DNA from: Cellvibrionales bacterium UBA7375
Lineage (GTDB): Bacteria > Pseudomonadota > Gammaproteobacteria > Pseudomonadales > Porticoccaceae
DNA: 31,418 bases
Assembly (NCBI GenBank): GCA_002469845.1
Contig: DKNZ01000003.1
Coordinates: 17,540-48,957, forward strand
Direction: 5' to 3'
Positions 23,041 to 31,405 of this stretch are shown here, piece by piece. The translations under genes and the position numbers were made by a program. Within the stretch, counting starts at the first letter, position 1. Every line of letters begins with the position of its first letter. The notes under the pieces are model-generated. The model saw nothing but the letters and a program-made list of their open reading frames with translations. It had not been told where the DNA came from and did not search any database.

Positions 23041-24210
23041 ATGCCTGATAGTGCATTAAATACAGCTGAGCAGTTTACGCCCCAACTGGTTAAAACCAAC
23101 CTGTTGGGGCTTTCTGTTTCCAAGCTAGGCGATTTCTTTGAGCAGTTGGGAGAGAAGCGTTTTCGTGCCACGCAAATGGTGAAATGGATTCACCAGATGG
23201 GTGAGCAGGATTTTGATCAGATGACCAATCTGTCTAAATCATTGCGCGAAAAGCTCAATGCAACCGCAGAAGTAAAGTTGCCCGAGGTGGTGAGCTGTCA
23301 GGATTCCACGGACGGCACCCGCAAGTGGCTGATTAAGGTCGAGGGTGGAAGCTGTATTGAGATGGTCTATATCCCTGAAAAGGATCGCGGCACGCTGTGT
23401 GTATCATCACAAATTGGCTGTGCTCTGGACTGTAGTTTTTGTGCCACGGGAAAGCAGGGCTTTAACCGAGATTTAGATACTGCCGAGATTATTGGTCAGC
23501 TGTGGATTGCCGCTCAATCATTCGATCAATTTGCAGCCAAGGCTCCACGCAGGGTTAGCAATGTAGTGATGATGGGTATGGGTGAGCCACTGATGAACTT
23601 CAATAATGTGGTCGATGCGATGAACTTGATGATGGAAGATAATGCTTATGGTCTGTCTAAGCGTCGTGTCACTTTAAGTACTGCAGGTGTAGTTCCCGCA
23701 TTGGATCAATTGGCCGGTGTAACTGATGTATCACTGGCAATTTCACTGCATGCGCCCAACGATGAACTGCGCAATGAGTTAGTGCCCATTAATCGTAAAT
23801 ATAATCTAAAACAATTTGTTGATAGCGCTAAAAATTATATTGAAAAAATGCCTGATAATCGGCGTAAAGCAACGGTCGAATACACGTTGATGGATCAGGT
23901 AAATGATCGCTCTGTACATGCTCGAGAATTGGCGGTATTACTTAAAGACCTACCCTGTAAGATAAATCTTATTCCTTTTAACCCATTTCCGGGTTCTGAT
24001 TACAAGCGAGTGACCAATACAGCGCTTAATCGTTTTCGAGACATTCTGCAGGGGGAAGGGTACACTGTAACCGTTCGTACAACCCGCGGTGACGATATAG
24101 CTGCAGCCTGTGGTCAACTAGCTGGTGAGGTCAATGACCGCACTAAACGCCAGCAGCGATATAAGGATAAGCTGGCGGCTGAAGAAGTACCGATTAAACT
24201 GCTAGACTAG
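23041..24210 (+). CDS. rlmN: Dual-specificity RNA methyltransferase RlmN
   Basis: Radical SAM enzyme that methylates C2 of A2503 in 23S rRNA and A37 in some tRNAs. It has 389 residues. The 4Fe-4S/SAM ligands are Cys127, Cys131 and Cys134 (CALDCSFCATGKQGF). The methyl-carrying and resolving cysteines are probably Cys357 (AAACGQLAGEV) and Cys120. MMGMGEPLMNF and LSTAGVVPAL are family motifs. Homology with E. coli begins at KTNLLGLS (about 18), so the first 17 residues are variable. The ATG at 23041 has only a weak Shine-Dalgarno (GCGAGA). The coding DNA for residues 13-24 forms a strong hairpin followed by a T-rich run. Confidence 0.96.
   Translation: MPDSALNTAEQFTPQLVKTNLLGLSVSKLGDFFEQLGEKRFRATQMVKWIHQMGEQDFDQMTNLSKSLREKLNATAEVKLPEVVSCQDSTDGTRKWLIKVEGGSCIEMVYIPEKDRGTLCVSSQIGCALDCSFCATGKQGFNRDLDTAEIIGQLWIAAQSFDQFAAKAPRRVSNVVMMGMGEPLMNFNNVVDAMNLMMEDNAYGLSKRRVTLSTAGVVPALDQLAGVTDVSLAISLHAPNDELRNELVPINRKYNLKQFVDSAKNYIEKMPDNRRKATVEYTLMDQVNDRSVHARELAVLLKDLPCKINLIPFNPFPGSDYKRVTNTALNRFRDILQGEGYTVTVRTTRGDDIAAACGQLAGEVNDRTKRQQRYKDKLAAEEVPIKLLD
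23079..23119 (+). terminator. Terminator-like hairpin inside the rlmN 5' coding region
   Basis: GCCCCAAC (23079-23086) and GTTGGGGC (23103-23110) form a perfect eight-base stem; the 16-base loop itself contains GGTT/AACC. TTTCTGTTT (23111-23119) follows. This has the form of an intrinsic terminator, 39 bases into rlmN and 55 bases after ndk. It may end ndk transcripts and attenuate rlmN when the rlmN start is not translated. Confidence 0.5.
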
Positions 24211-24290
24211 TAGATCTGAAAGTATTTCGAAAGCTAATATACTGAAAAGTAAGATATTGAAAACATAAAGAAGCCAAGAGATTAAATACT

Positions 24291-25418
24291 GTGTTTAGCG
24301 AAAACCCCATAGTAAGACGCAAATCTCGACAAATTATGGTCGGCGATGTCCCTGTGGGCGGTGATGCACCTATCTCTGTACAGAGTATGACCAACACCAG
24401 CACTTCTGATGTGGCGGCAACTGTGGCGCAAATTGAACGAATTCAACAGGCTGGCGCGGATATTGTCCGAGTCTCTGTTCCTTCCCTCGAAGAGGCTGAA
24501 GCCTTTGGTCAAATTCGCGCCAAAGTAAATATTCCCCTAGTTGCAGATATTCATTTTGACCACCATATTGCGCTGCGAGTTGCTGATTTAGGGGTGGATT
24601 GTCTGCGTATTAATCCGGGTAATATTACCCGCGAAGATCGCCTACGAGAGGTTATTGCAAAAGCTAAGGATAAAAATATTCCTATTAGAATTGGCGTTAA
24701 TGCCGGTTCATTGGGTAAAGATTTATTGCGTAAATACACCGAACCTACAGCTGAAGCGATGGTTGAATCAGCGATGCGCAATGTCGACCTATTGGATAAA
24801 TATAACTTTCCAGATTTTAAAGTCAGTGTAAAAGCATCTGATATATTTATGGCAGTTGATGCCTATCGCGACTTAGCTAAACGAATTGAGCAACCTTTGC
24901 ATTTAGGAATTACTGAGGCCGGTGGGTTGCGCTCGGGTACGGTAAAATCTGCTGTTGGTTTAGGCGCATTATTAATGGATGGTATTGGCGATACGATTCG
25001 AATTTCACTGGCCGCCGATCCAGCTGAAGAGGCCCGCGTGGCATGGGATATGTTGCGCAGTCTTAGATTGCGCAGTAAAGGTATTAATTTTATTGCCTGC
25101 CCAAGCTGCTCGCGGCAAAATTTTGATGTGATTAAAACGGTTAATGAATTAGAAAATAGGCTGGAAGATATCACCGTACCTATGGATGTATCTATTATTG
25201 GCTGTATAGTGAATGGTCCAGGAGAAGCAAAAGAGTCTGATTTTGGTCTAACCGGTGGAACGCCAGGTAATTTAGTGTATCTGGATGGTAAGCCAGACCA
25301 TAAGATTGAGCAGGAAAACTTGGTAGACCAATTAGAAAAAGAAATTCGTGCTAAGGCTGAGGTTAAACAGGCTCAACTAGAAACCGAGCAACAGAATATA
25401 ATAGCTAAGGGCCAATAA
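24291..25418 (+). CDS. ispG: 4-hydroxy-3-methylbut-2-en-1-yl diphosphate synthase IspG (GcpE)
   Basis: Penultimate step of the MEP isoprenoid pathway: reductive ring opening of MEcPP to HMBPP with a 4Fe-4S cluster. It has 375 residues. Cluster ligands Cys270, Cys273, Cys305 and Glu312 are at the same positions as in E. coli (CPSC and GCIVNGPGE). The start is GTG with AAGAG ten bases upstream. The 80-base stretch before it is A+T-rich, with no pilF or rodZ genes. The C-terminus has a Lys/Gln/Glu-rich tail after residue 350. hisS follows after 27 bases. Confidence 0.97.
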   Translation: MFSENPIVRRKSRQIMVGDVPVGGDAPISVQSMTNTSTSDVAATVAQIERIQQAGADIVRVSVPSLEEAEAFGQIRAKVNIPLVADIHFDHHIALRVADLGVDCLRINPGNITREDRLREVIAKAKDKNIPIRIGVNAGSLGKDLLRKYTEPTAEAMVESAMRNVDLLDKYNFPDFKVSVKASDIFMAVDAYRDLAKRIEQPLHLGITEAGGLRSGTVKSAVGLGALLMDGIGDTIRISLAADPAEEARVAWDMLRSLRLRSKGINFIACPSCSRQNFDVIKTVNELENRLEDITVPMDVSIIGCIVNGPGEAKESDFGLTGGTPGNLVYLDGKPDHKIEQENLVDQLEKEIRAKAEVKQAQLETEQQNIIAKGQ

Positions 25419-25445
25419 AGGAATAAGCGCTTTGGGGACACAACG

Positions 25446-26717
25446 ATGAAAATCCAGTCGATACGGGGAATGAATGATTTACTCCCAGAGCAGTCTGCTA
25501 CTTGGCAGTATGTCGAAAGGACTTTGGCTCTTATTCTTGCGGCTTACAGCTATAAAGAGATTCGCTTCCCAATCTTAGAAAAAACAGATTTATTTAAGCG
25601 CGCTGTGGGTGAAGTTACCGACATCGTCGAAAAAGAAATGTACAGTTTTGATGATCGCAATGGCGATCGTTTAAGTCTGCGCCCTGAAGGTACAGCCGGC
25701 TGTGTTCGCGCCTGTATTGAAAATGGCCTTTTGCATAATCAAACACAACGCCTATGGTATACAGGCCCAATGTTTCGCCACGAACGTCCGCAAAAAGGTC
25801 GTCTGCGCCAGTTCCATCAAATTGGTGTTGAAGCCTTTGGTCTAGCAGGCCCAGATATAGATGCAGAGCTACTATTATTAACCGCACGCCTATGGCGCGA
25901 GCTCAATATAGAGCAGGCCCTTGAGTTACAAATTAACTCCCTAGGAACAGCTGAAGAGCGCGGGGCTTACCGACAGGCTCTTGTGGAATATCTCGGCGCT
26001 TATAAAAATGATTTAGATGAAGATAGTCAGCGACGGTTAACCAGTAATCCATTGCGTATTTTGGATAGCAAAAATCCAGACACTCAATCGTTATTAAAGA
26101 ATGCTCCAGTTCTTAGTGACTATTTAGGTGCGGAGTCGAAGCAGCACTTTGATCAAATTTGTACCATACTCGATAATGCCGGTGTGAGTTACGTAATTAA
26201 CCCTAAGCTGGTAAGAGGGTTGGATTACTATTCCCAAACTGTATTTGAATGGGTAACCACAGAGCTAGGTGCTCAGGGTACTATATGTGCCGGCGGACGC
26301 TTTGATAGCTTGGTAGAATTGCTAGGTGGAAATCCTTGTCCAGCAGTAGGTTTTGCGATTGGTATAGAGCGTTTAATAATGTTGCTTGACGAGTTGGCCC
26401 AAGTGCCCGATAGTGTCGCCCAACAAGTTGACCTCTATTTGGTTGCAGTGGGCGATGTTAGCCATCAAGCCATGCAGGTTGCCGAACAATTGCGAACTGA
26501 ACTAAATGTTCGAATAGAGGTCCATTGCGGTGGTGGTAGTTTTAAATCGCAGATTAAAAAGGCTGATAAAAGCGGTGCTGCGGTAGCAATTATTTTAGGT
26601 GAGGATGAATTATCGTCCAATACCGTACAAGTAAAGTTCCTAAGACAGGAGCGACCCCAGGAAACAGTCGACCAAATAAACTTGGTCGATTTTTTAACAA
26701 AAAAATTTGAAAATTGA
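25446..26717 (+). CDS. hisS: Histidyl-tRNA synthetase
   Basis: Class II synthetase that charges tRNA-His. It has 423 residues (E. coli 424). The N-terminus IQSIRGMNDLLPEQS is canonical. Motif 2 is MFRHERPQKGRLRQFHQIG; the histidine-specific motif is LVRGLDYYSQTVFEW; motif 3 lies in GGRFDSLVELLGG and GFAIGIERL. The C-terminal anticodon domain has VGDVSHQAMQVAEQLR. It keeps the conserved order ispG-hisS-yfgM-bamB-der. yfgM starts nine bases after the stop. Confidence 0.98.
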   Translation: MKIQSIRGMNDLLPEQSATWQYVERTLALILAAYSYKEIRFPILEKTDLFKRAVGEVTDIVEKEMYSFDDRNGDRLSLRPEGTAGCVRACIENGLLHNQTQRLWYTGPMFRHERPQKGRLRQFHQIGVEAFGLAGPDIDAELLLLTARLWRELNIEQALELQINSLGTAEERGAYRQALVEYLGAYKNDLDEDSQRRLTSNPLRILDSKNPDTQSLLKNAPVLSDYLGAESKQHFDQICTILDNAGVSYVINPKLVRGLDYYSQTVFEWVTTELGAQGTICAGGRFDSLVELLGGNPCPAVGFAIGIERLIMLLDELAQVPDSVAQQVDLYLVAVGDVSHQAMQVAEQLRTELNVRIEVHCGGGSFKSQIKKADKSGAAVAIILGEDELSSNTVQVKFLRQERPQETVDQINLVDFLTKKFEN

Positions 26718-26726
26718 GGAACTATT

Positions 26727-27410
26727 GTGGCAGATCATTTATCTGAAGAAGAACAAATTGAAGCATTTAAGCAGTGGTGGGTAGATAACGGGCTAAAGCT
26801 TGTTGCAGCGGCAGTTATTGCTATAGGCGGTACACTCGGCTGGCAAGGTTGGCAGGGCTCTATTCAGCAACATGCAGAAGAGGGCTCCGGGGTTTATACC
26901 GCGATGATTGATGTGGTTACCGCTGAATCTGATCAGCCTTTAAGTGATGATCAAAAAGAGCAAATTAATGCCTCCGCTGATCAGCTTAAAGAGCAGTATG
27001 GCGATTCAGGCTACGCGCATTTATCGGCACTATTGAAGGCTAAATTAGCAATTGATGCAAATAATTTAGATCAGGCTATCACTGAATTAGAGTGGGTTGT
27101 TGCTAATGATCCCGCTGATGATTTACTGACTTTGACTAAGCTTCGATTGGCTAAAGTGCATGCTGCTCAGGGTGATGCAGAAAAAGCCCTAGCCACAATC
27201 AATAATCAACAAGCAGGAAAAATGGCATCTGCTTATGAAGAAGCCAAAGGCGATTTTCATATTATGCTTGGCCATTATGAAGCCGCTTATACGGCCTATC
27301 AGGCAGCCATAGATACAGAAGAAACGGGTAATTCTAGGGTGATATCTATTCTGCGTTTAAAGTTGAGCCAAGCAAAGCCAGTTGATGCAGAGATACAGGA
27401 CGAATCTTAA
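26727..27410 (+). CDS. yfgM: Ancillary SecYEG translocon protein YfgM (tetratricopeptide repeat)
   Basis: Inner-membrane protein with a periplasmic TPR-like domain. In E. coli it associates with the SecYEG translocon and the chaperone PpiD. It has 227 residues. A cytoplasmic N-terminus EEEQIEAFKQWWVDNG precedes one helix at about 23-40 and then a helical-repeat domain (for example SALLKAKLAIDANNLDQAI and GDFHIMLGHYEAAYTAY). The start is GTG with GAGGA (26716-26720) upstream. Its stop overlaps the bamB start (TAATG). Function is inferred from the E. coli homologue. Confidence 0.9.
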   Translation: MADHLSEEEQIEAFKQWWVDNGLKLVAAAVIAIGGTLGWQGWQGSIQQHAEEGSGVYTAMIDVVTAESDQPLSDDQKEQINASADQLKEQYGDSGYAHLSALLKAKLAIDANNLDQAITELEWVVANDPADDLLTLTKLRLAKVHAAQGDAEKALATINNQQAGKMASAYEEAKGDFHIMLGHYEAAYTAYQAAIDTEETGNSRVISILRLKLSQAKPVDAEIQDES

Positions 27411-28561
27411 TGAAATTTAGCAGGTCTTTTTTTGTACTAGCACACCTTATCTTGGTACTTTCTGGTTGTAGTTTTTTTGGCGATAAAGAAGAAATAAAGC
27501 CTGCAAAATTAGAAAAATTTGATCAACGGGTCAGTCTTAATCTCGCATGGAAAGCAAAGCCTGTCTCTGGCAATAAAAATTATTGGCAGAAATTGCAAAT
27601 GGCAGTAAGTAAAGATTTATTATTTACAGCTGATCATAATGGGTCCGTGGTGGCACTTGATATACAAACGGGTCAGCAGCAATGGGCTGTCGATATGGAT
27701 TTACCAATTTCTGGGGGTGTTGGCTATGGTGCCGAAAAGGTAGTTTTGGGTACTATTGAAGGTCAAATTTATGCCCTGAATGCAAAAGATGGCACAGTTT
27801 TATGGTCATCCACTGTTAGTTCAGAGGTGCTCGCCAGCCCCTCTGCTAATAAAGAAATGGTAGTTGCACAAAGTATTGATAACAGAATTTATGCCCTTGA
27901 TGCTGAGACCGGCCAAGAACTTTGGCAGCATGATTCTGGCGCGCCGATTCTTAGTGTTCGTGGTAATAGCTCATCAATAATCATTCAAAATATGGTAATC
28001 GCTGCTTTCGATAATGGAAAATTAATTGCATTTAATGGGCAAAATGGCTCGGTAGTGTGGGAGACAAGGTTGGCGTTGCCCAAAGGGCGAACAGAACTTG
28101 AACGCATGATTGATGTTGATGGGGAACCCATTCTTGTTGGAGATATTATCTACTCGGTTAGCTATCAGGGGCGCTTAGGTGCTCTAACTCGAGGCACTGG
28201 CAGAAATCTATGGTTCCAAGATAGTTCTTCTCATTTTAGTCCAGCTTATAGTGATGGTATATTATTTGTAACCGAAGCCAAAAACGATGCAGTCAGAGCG
28301 TTTAAAGCCGGTAATGGCCAAGAAATTTGGCAAAATAGCCAGCTTGAATACCGTGAACTCACTGGCCCTATATCCTTTGGTGACAGTATTGCAGTAGCCG
28401 ATGCTGACGGCTATTTACACCTACTTGATACAGAAACCGGTGTTTTTATGGGTCGGACAAAAGTAGACGGAAGTGGCGTTAGTGCACCTCTTTTAGTTAA
28501 CGCAGAAACCCTTTTGGTTCAGGCCAATAATGGGTCAATAAGCGCCTATAAAATTCAATAG
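27410..28561 (+). CDS. bamB: Outer membrane protein assembly lipoprotein BamB
   Basis: Lipoprotein of the BAM complex that inserts beta-barrel proteins in the outer membrane. It has 383 residues. A lipoprotein signal ends LVLSGC, with the acylated Cys at position 20. An eight-bladed PQQ-type beta-propeller follows, with repeats such as GSVVALDIQTGQQQWAV, GQIYALNAKDGTVLWSS and RIYALDAETGQELWQ. Translation is coupled to yfgM through a TAATG overlap. A strong intrinsic terminator lies 29-56 bases after its stop. Confidence 0.96.
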   Translation: MKFSRSFFVLAHLILVLSGCSFFGDKEEIKPAKLEKFDQRVSLNLAWKAKPVSGNKNYWQKLQMAVSKDLLFTADHNGSVVALDIQTGQQQWAVDMDLPISGGVGYGAEKVVLGTIEGQIYALNAKDGTVLWSSTVSSEVLASPSANKEMVVAQSIDNRIYALDAETGQELWQHDSGAPILSVRGNSSSIIIQNMVIAAFDNGKLIAFNGQNGSVVWETRLALPKGRTELERMIDVDGEPILVGDIIYSVSYQGRLGALTRGTGRNLWFQDSSSHFSPAYSDGILFVTEAKNDAVRAFKAGNGQEIWQNSQLEYRELTGPISFGDSIAVADADGYLHLLDTETGVFMGRTKVDGSGVSAPLLVNAETLLVQANNGSISAYKIQ

Positions 28562-28574
28562 GGATAATTATCCC
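28561..28574. repeat. Perfect 14-base palindrome between bamB and der
   Basis: GGGATAATTATCCC is perfectly self-complementary, starting at the last base of the bamB stop codon. It may be an operator or a small hairpin. No function can be assigned from sequence alone. Confidence 0.5.
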
Positions 28575-28589
28575 CCAATACAGTAAAAT

Positions 28590-28621
28590 GCCGCACATCA
28601 ATAGTGCGGCTTTTTTTATTT
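28590..28621 (+). terminator. Intrinsic terminator immediately before der
   Basis: GCCGCAC (28590-28596), loop ATCAATA, GTGCGGC (28604-28610) and a seven-base T run (28611-28617) form a textbook intrinsic terminator, ending the bamB transcript. The der ATG begins at 28622, four bases after the T run. Confidence 0.85.
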
Positions 28622-30016
28622 ATGATTCCAGTTATAGCTCTTGTCGGACGCCCCAATGTGGGTAAGTCCACCCTCTTTAATCGACTCACTCGTAGTCGAG
28701 ACGCACTGGTGGCCAACTATTCAGGTCTAACCCGCGATCGTAAATATGGTGATGGCGAGATGTTTGAGCGTCGCTTTATGGTGATAGATACTGGCGGTAT
28801 TAGCGGTGAAGAGCAGGGTATTGATGCAGGTATGGCTGAACAATCCTTGTTAGCTATGGATGAAGCCGACATTGTGCTATTTGTGGTTGATTGTAAATCC
28901 GGTATTGTCACAGCTGACTACACCATTGCCGAAAAGCTTCGTCAAAAAAATCGTAAGGTCTATTTGGTAGCCAACAAAATTGACGGTTTAGATCCGGCAG
29001 AAGCCCTAGCAGATTTTTATCAGCTCGGTTTTTCTGGCATGTTTCCCACCACAGCTACCCATGGCCGTGGCGTTAAATCTATGATGGAAGAGTTGCTTGA
29101 GCCGTTCCCTCCGGTTATTGAAGAAGAAGCTCACAGTGACAGTATCAAAATTGGTGTTGTAGGCCGCCCTAATGTGGGTAAATCTACCCTAGTTAATCGA
29201 CTGCTCGGTGAAGATCGAGTGGTGGTATACGATATGCCGGGAACCACCAGAGACTCTGTATACATAGACTATGAACGCGAAGACACCCAATACACTTTAA
29301 TTGATACCGCAGGTATTAGAAAGCGCAAAAATATCAAGCTGGCAATTGAAAAATTTTCTATTGTTAAAACATTACAGGCGATTGATGATGCCAATGTAGT
29401 GGTTTTACTGGTAGATGCCCAAGAAGGTTTAGTAGAGCAAGATTTGCACCTAATGGGTTCTGTTATCGATGCTGGCCGCGGCCTAGTTGTAGGTATTAAT
29501 AAATGGGATGGTCTGGATGTCGATAAGCGCGAGCATATAAAAGTCGAAATTAAGCGGCGACTACGGTTTGCTGAATTTGCCGATGTACACTTTATTTCAG
29601 CCCTCCATGGCACGGGTGTTGGCCATTTATACAAGTCGATTAATGATGCCTATCGCGCGGCAACTGATGCCCTTAGCACTACCAGATTGACCAAAATACT
29701 CGAGGGTGCAGTAGAGGATCATCAGCCACCTATGGTGCATAATCGCCGTATTAAACTTCGCTATGCTCATGCTGGCGGACGTAACCCCCCAGTAATTATT
29801 ATCCATGGTAACCAAACAGATTCTGTGCCCGCGCAGTACACCAGATACTTAGAAAAGGTATTCCGTCGTCAACTAGGATTGCATGGGACACCGATTCGAG
29901 TTGAATATAAAACCAGTGAAAATCCTTTCAAAAATAAGGCGATCAAACCTGGGGGAAAGCCAGCCCAGCGGGGTAAGAAAATCACTAAATACAGTAAGCG
30001 CAACGAGAAAAAGTAA
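28622..30016 (+). CDS. der: Ribosome biogenesis GTPase Der (EngA)
   Basis: Tandem-domain GTPase needed for 50S subunit maturation. It has 464 residues from ATG 28622. Domain 1 has GRPNVGKST (9-17), DTGG (56-59) and NKID (118-121). Domain 2 has a second GRPNVGKST (181-189), DTAG and NKWD. A KH-like C-terminal domain ends in a Lys-rich tail. An in-frame GTG at 28604 adds six residues but lies in the terminator stem, and MIPVIALVGRPNVGKS is the family start. There is no Shine-Dalgarno: the T run of the terminator occupies its place. The stop abuts the xseA stop of the opposite strand. Confidence 0.97.
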   Translation: MIPVIALVGRPNVGKSTLFNRLTRSRDALVANYSGLTRDRKYGDGEMFERRFMVIDTGGISGEEQGIDAGMAEQSLLAMDEADIVLFVVDCKSGIVTADYTIAEKLRQKNRKVYLVANKIDGLDPAEALADFYQLGFSGMFPTTATHGRGVKSMMEELLEPFPPVIEEEAHSDSIKIGVVGRPNVGKSTLVNRLLGEDRVVVYDMPGTTRDSVYIDYEREDTQYTLIDTAGIRKRKNIKLAIEKFSIVKTLQAIDDANVVVLLVDAQEGLVEQDLHLMGSVIDAGRGLVVGINKWDGLDVDKREHIKVEIKRRLRFAEFADVHFISALHGTGVGHLYKSINDAYRAATDALSTTRLTKILEGAVEDHQPPMVHNRRIKLRYAHAGGRNPPVIIIHGNQTDSVPAQYTRYLEKVFRRQLGLHGTPIRVEYKTSENPFKNKAIKPGGKPAQRGKKITKYSKRNEKK

Positions 30017-31369
30017 CTACCCGAGGGTTTTATTATTTTTATCAGTCAGCTTAAGAAGTAATTCACCATCCGCTAATTGACCTGTTAGACAATCATCATG
30101 GCTAACTTTAGCCACCGAGTTGACTACTTCGCCATCGGAGTTTCGTATAACTGCATAACCTCGGCCTAGGGTCTTAAGGGGACTTACCGTATCTAAAAGG
30201 TGCATAGATTGAGCCAATTTAAGCTGAAGCCTTTCTTGTTTTTGGCTAATTGCCTTGCCTAATTCTTTAACTAAATAAGATAGCCTATGTTGCTTTTCTT
30301 CAAGTTGGTATTTTGGGTTTTGGCGACCGAGTTGATTACTTAATTGATTGCTTTTTACCCTGTAATTATCCAATTTAGCCCTAATAGCACGGCGCAAACG
30401 AATCTCTAGATGATCTAAATGCTGAGCCTGCTGTTGTAATTTACTACCCGGATGTTGCAAGCGTTTATGCAGGTGATTGAGTTGTTGTTTAAGGTTTAAA
30501 AAAGTACGCAGTAGGCTCTCAGTAAGCGATGTTTGAAAATGCGTGAATTGGGCATACATCTGTTGCCCGTCGGGACTGACTAATTCTGCCGCCGCTGAGG
30601 GTGTGGGTGCGCGCAAATCGGCAACAAAGTCAGCAATAGTAAAGTCGACTTCATGACCTACAGCACTAATAATGGGTAAGCGACTAGCGGCAATTGCTTG
30701 CGCTACAGTTTCGCTATTAAATGACCATAAATCTTCAAGAGAGCCACCGCCGCGACCAACTATTAATACGTCTAAATGCTCACAGCTATTGGCATCCGTT
30801 AGTGCACTAACAATTTGTGCTGGCGCTTCCTCACCCTGAACCGCAGTGGGAAATATGCTTACTTTGATGGCGGGAAAGCGCCGTTTAAGTACTGATAAAA
30901 TATCTTTTACCGCCGCCCCAGTGGGAGAGGTAACAACACCAATATGGCCAATTGAGCTAGGAATAGGCTGTTTATTATTAGTATCAAATAGACCCTCGGC
31001 CGAAAGTTTGGCTTTTAATTGCTCAAATTGGCGTTGAAGAGCGCCAAAGCCGGCTTCCTCCATGTGTTCAACAATTAACTGATACTCACCGCGATCTTCG
31101 TAAATACCAGGTTTACAGCGCACAAGCACCTGCATACCATTTTCGGGTCTAAATTTTACCCGCTGATTGGCATTTCTAAACATGGCGCAACGCACTTGAG
31201 CCGACCTATCTTTAAGGCTTAAATACCAGTGACCAGAGGAAGGGCAGGCAAAATTTGAAATCTCACCCTCCACCCAAAGCATAGGAAGGTTAAGTTCTAA
31301 CAGTTGCCGAACTCTGCGGTTAAGTTCGCTAATGGAAAATATTTGACGTTCAGTATTTTGGTCTATCAT
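30017..31369 (-). CDS. xseA: Exodeoxyribonuclease VII large subunit
   Basis: Large subunit of ExoVII, which degrades single-stranded DNA with XseB. It has 450 residues from ATG 31369 (E. coli 456). An N-terminal OB-fold carries FSISELNRRVRQLLE and LWVEGEISNFACPSSGHWYL. The catalytic domain holds GVVTSPTGAAVKD, DVLIVGRGGGSLEDLW and SAVGHEVDFTIADFVADLRA. A long coiled-coil region and the C-terminal GRGYAVIRN follow. The frame stays open upstream to the window edge (GTG 31417, or beyond), but those residues are not typical and a promoter-like -10 covers them. Confidence 0.95.
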   Translation of the reverse strand: MIDQNTERQIFSISELNRRVRQLLELNLPMLWVEGEISNFACPSSGHWYLSLKDRSAQVRCAMFRNANQRVKFRPENGMQVLVRCKPGIYEDRGEYQLIVEHMEEAGFGALQRQFEQLKAKLSAEGLFDTNNKQPIPSSIGHIGVVTSPTGAAVKDILSVLKRRFPAIKVSIFPTAVQGEEAPAQIVSALTDANSCEHLDVLIVGRGGGSLEDLWSFNSETVAQAIAASRLPIISAVGHEVDFTIADFVADLRAPTPSAAAELVSPDGQQMYAQFTHFQTSLTESLLRTFLNLKQQLNHLHKRLQHPGSKLQQQAQHLDHLEIRLRRAIRAKLDNYRVKSNQLSNQLGRQNPKYQLEEKQHRLSYLVKELGKAISQKQERLQLKLAQSMHLLDTVSPLKTLGRGYAVIRNSDGEVVNSVAKVSHDDCLTGQLADGELLLKLTDKNNKTLG

Positions 31370-31375
31370 GGGTCT

Positions 31376-31405
31376 ATTGTAGGTACAGATGATAGGTAAA
31401 GTCAC
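31376..31405 (-). promoter_or_regulatory. Candidate promoter for xseA, giving a leaderless or near-leaderless mRNA
   Basis: On the minus strand GTGACT (31400-31405) and TACAAT (31376-31381) are 18 bases apart. Transcription would begin about seven bases after the -10, at or next to the A of the xseA ATG (31369). No Shine-Dalgarno is seen upstream of that ATG. Confidence 0.4.

Noticed and set aside
28604..28621. GTG start six codons upstream for der
   Set aside because: These bases are the right arm and T run of an intrinsic terminator, and the residues are not part of the family N-terminus.
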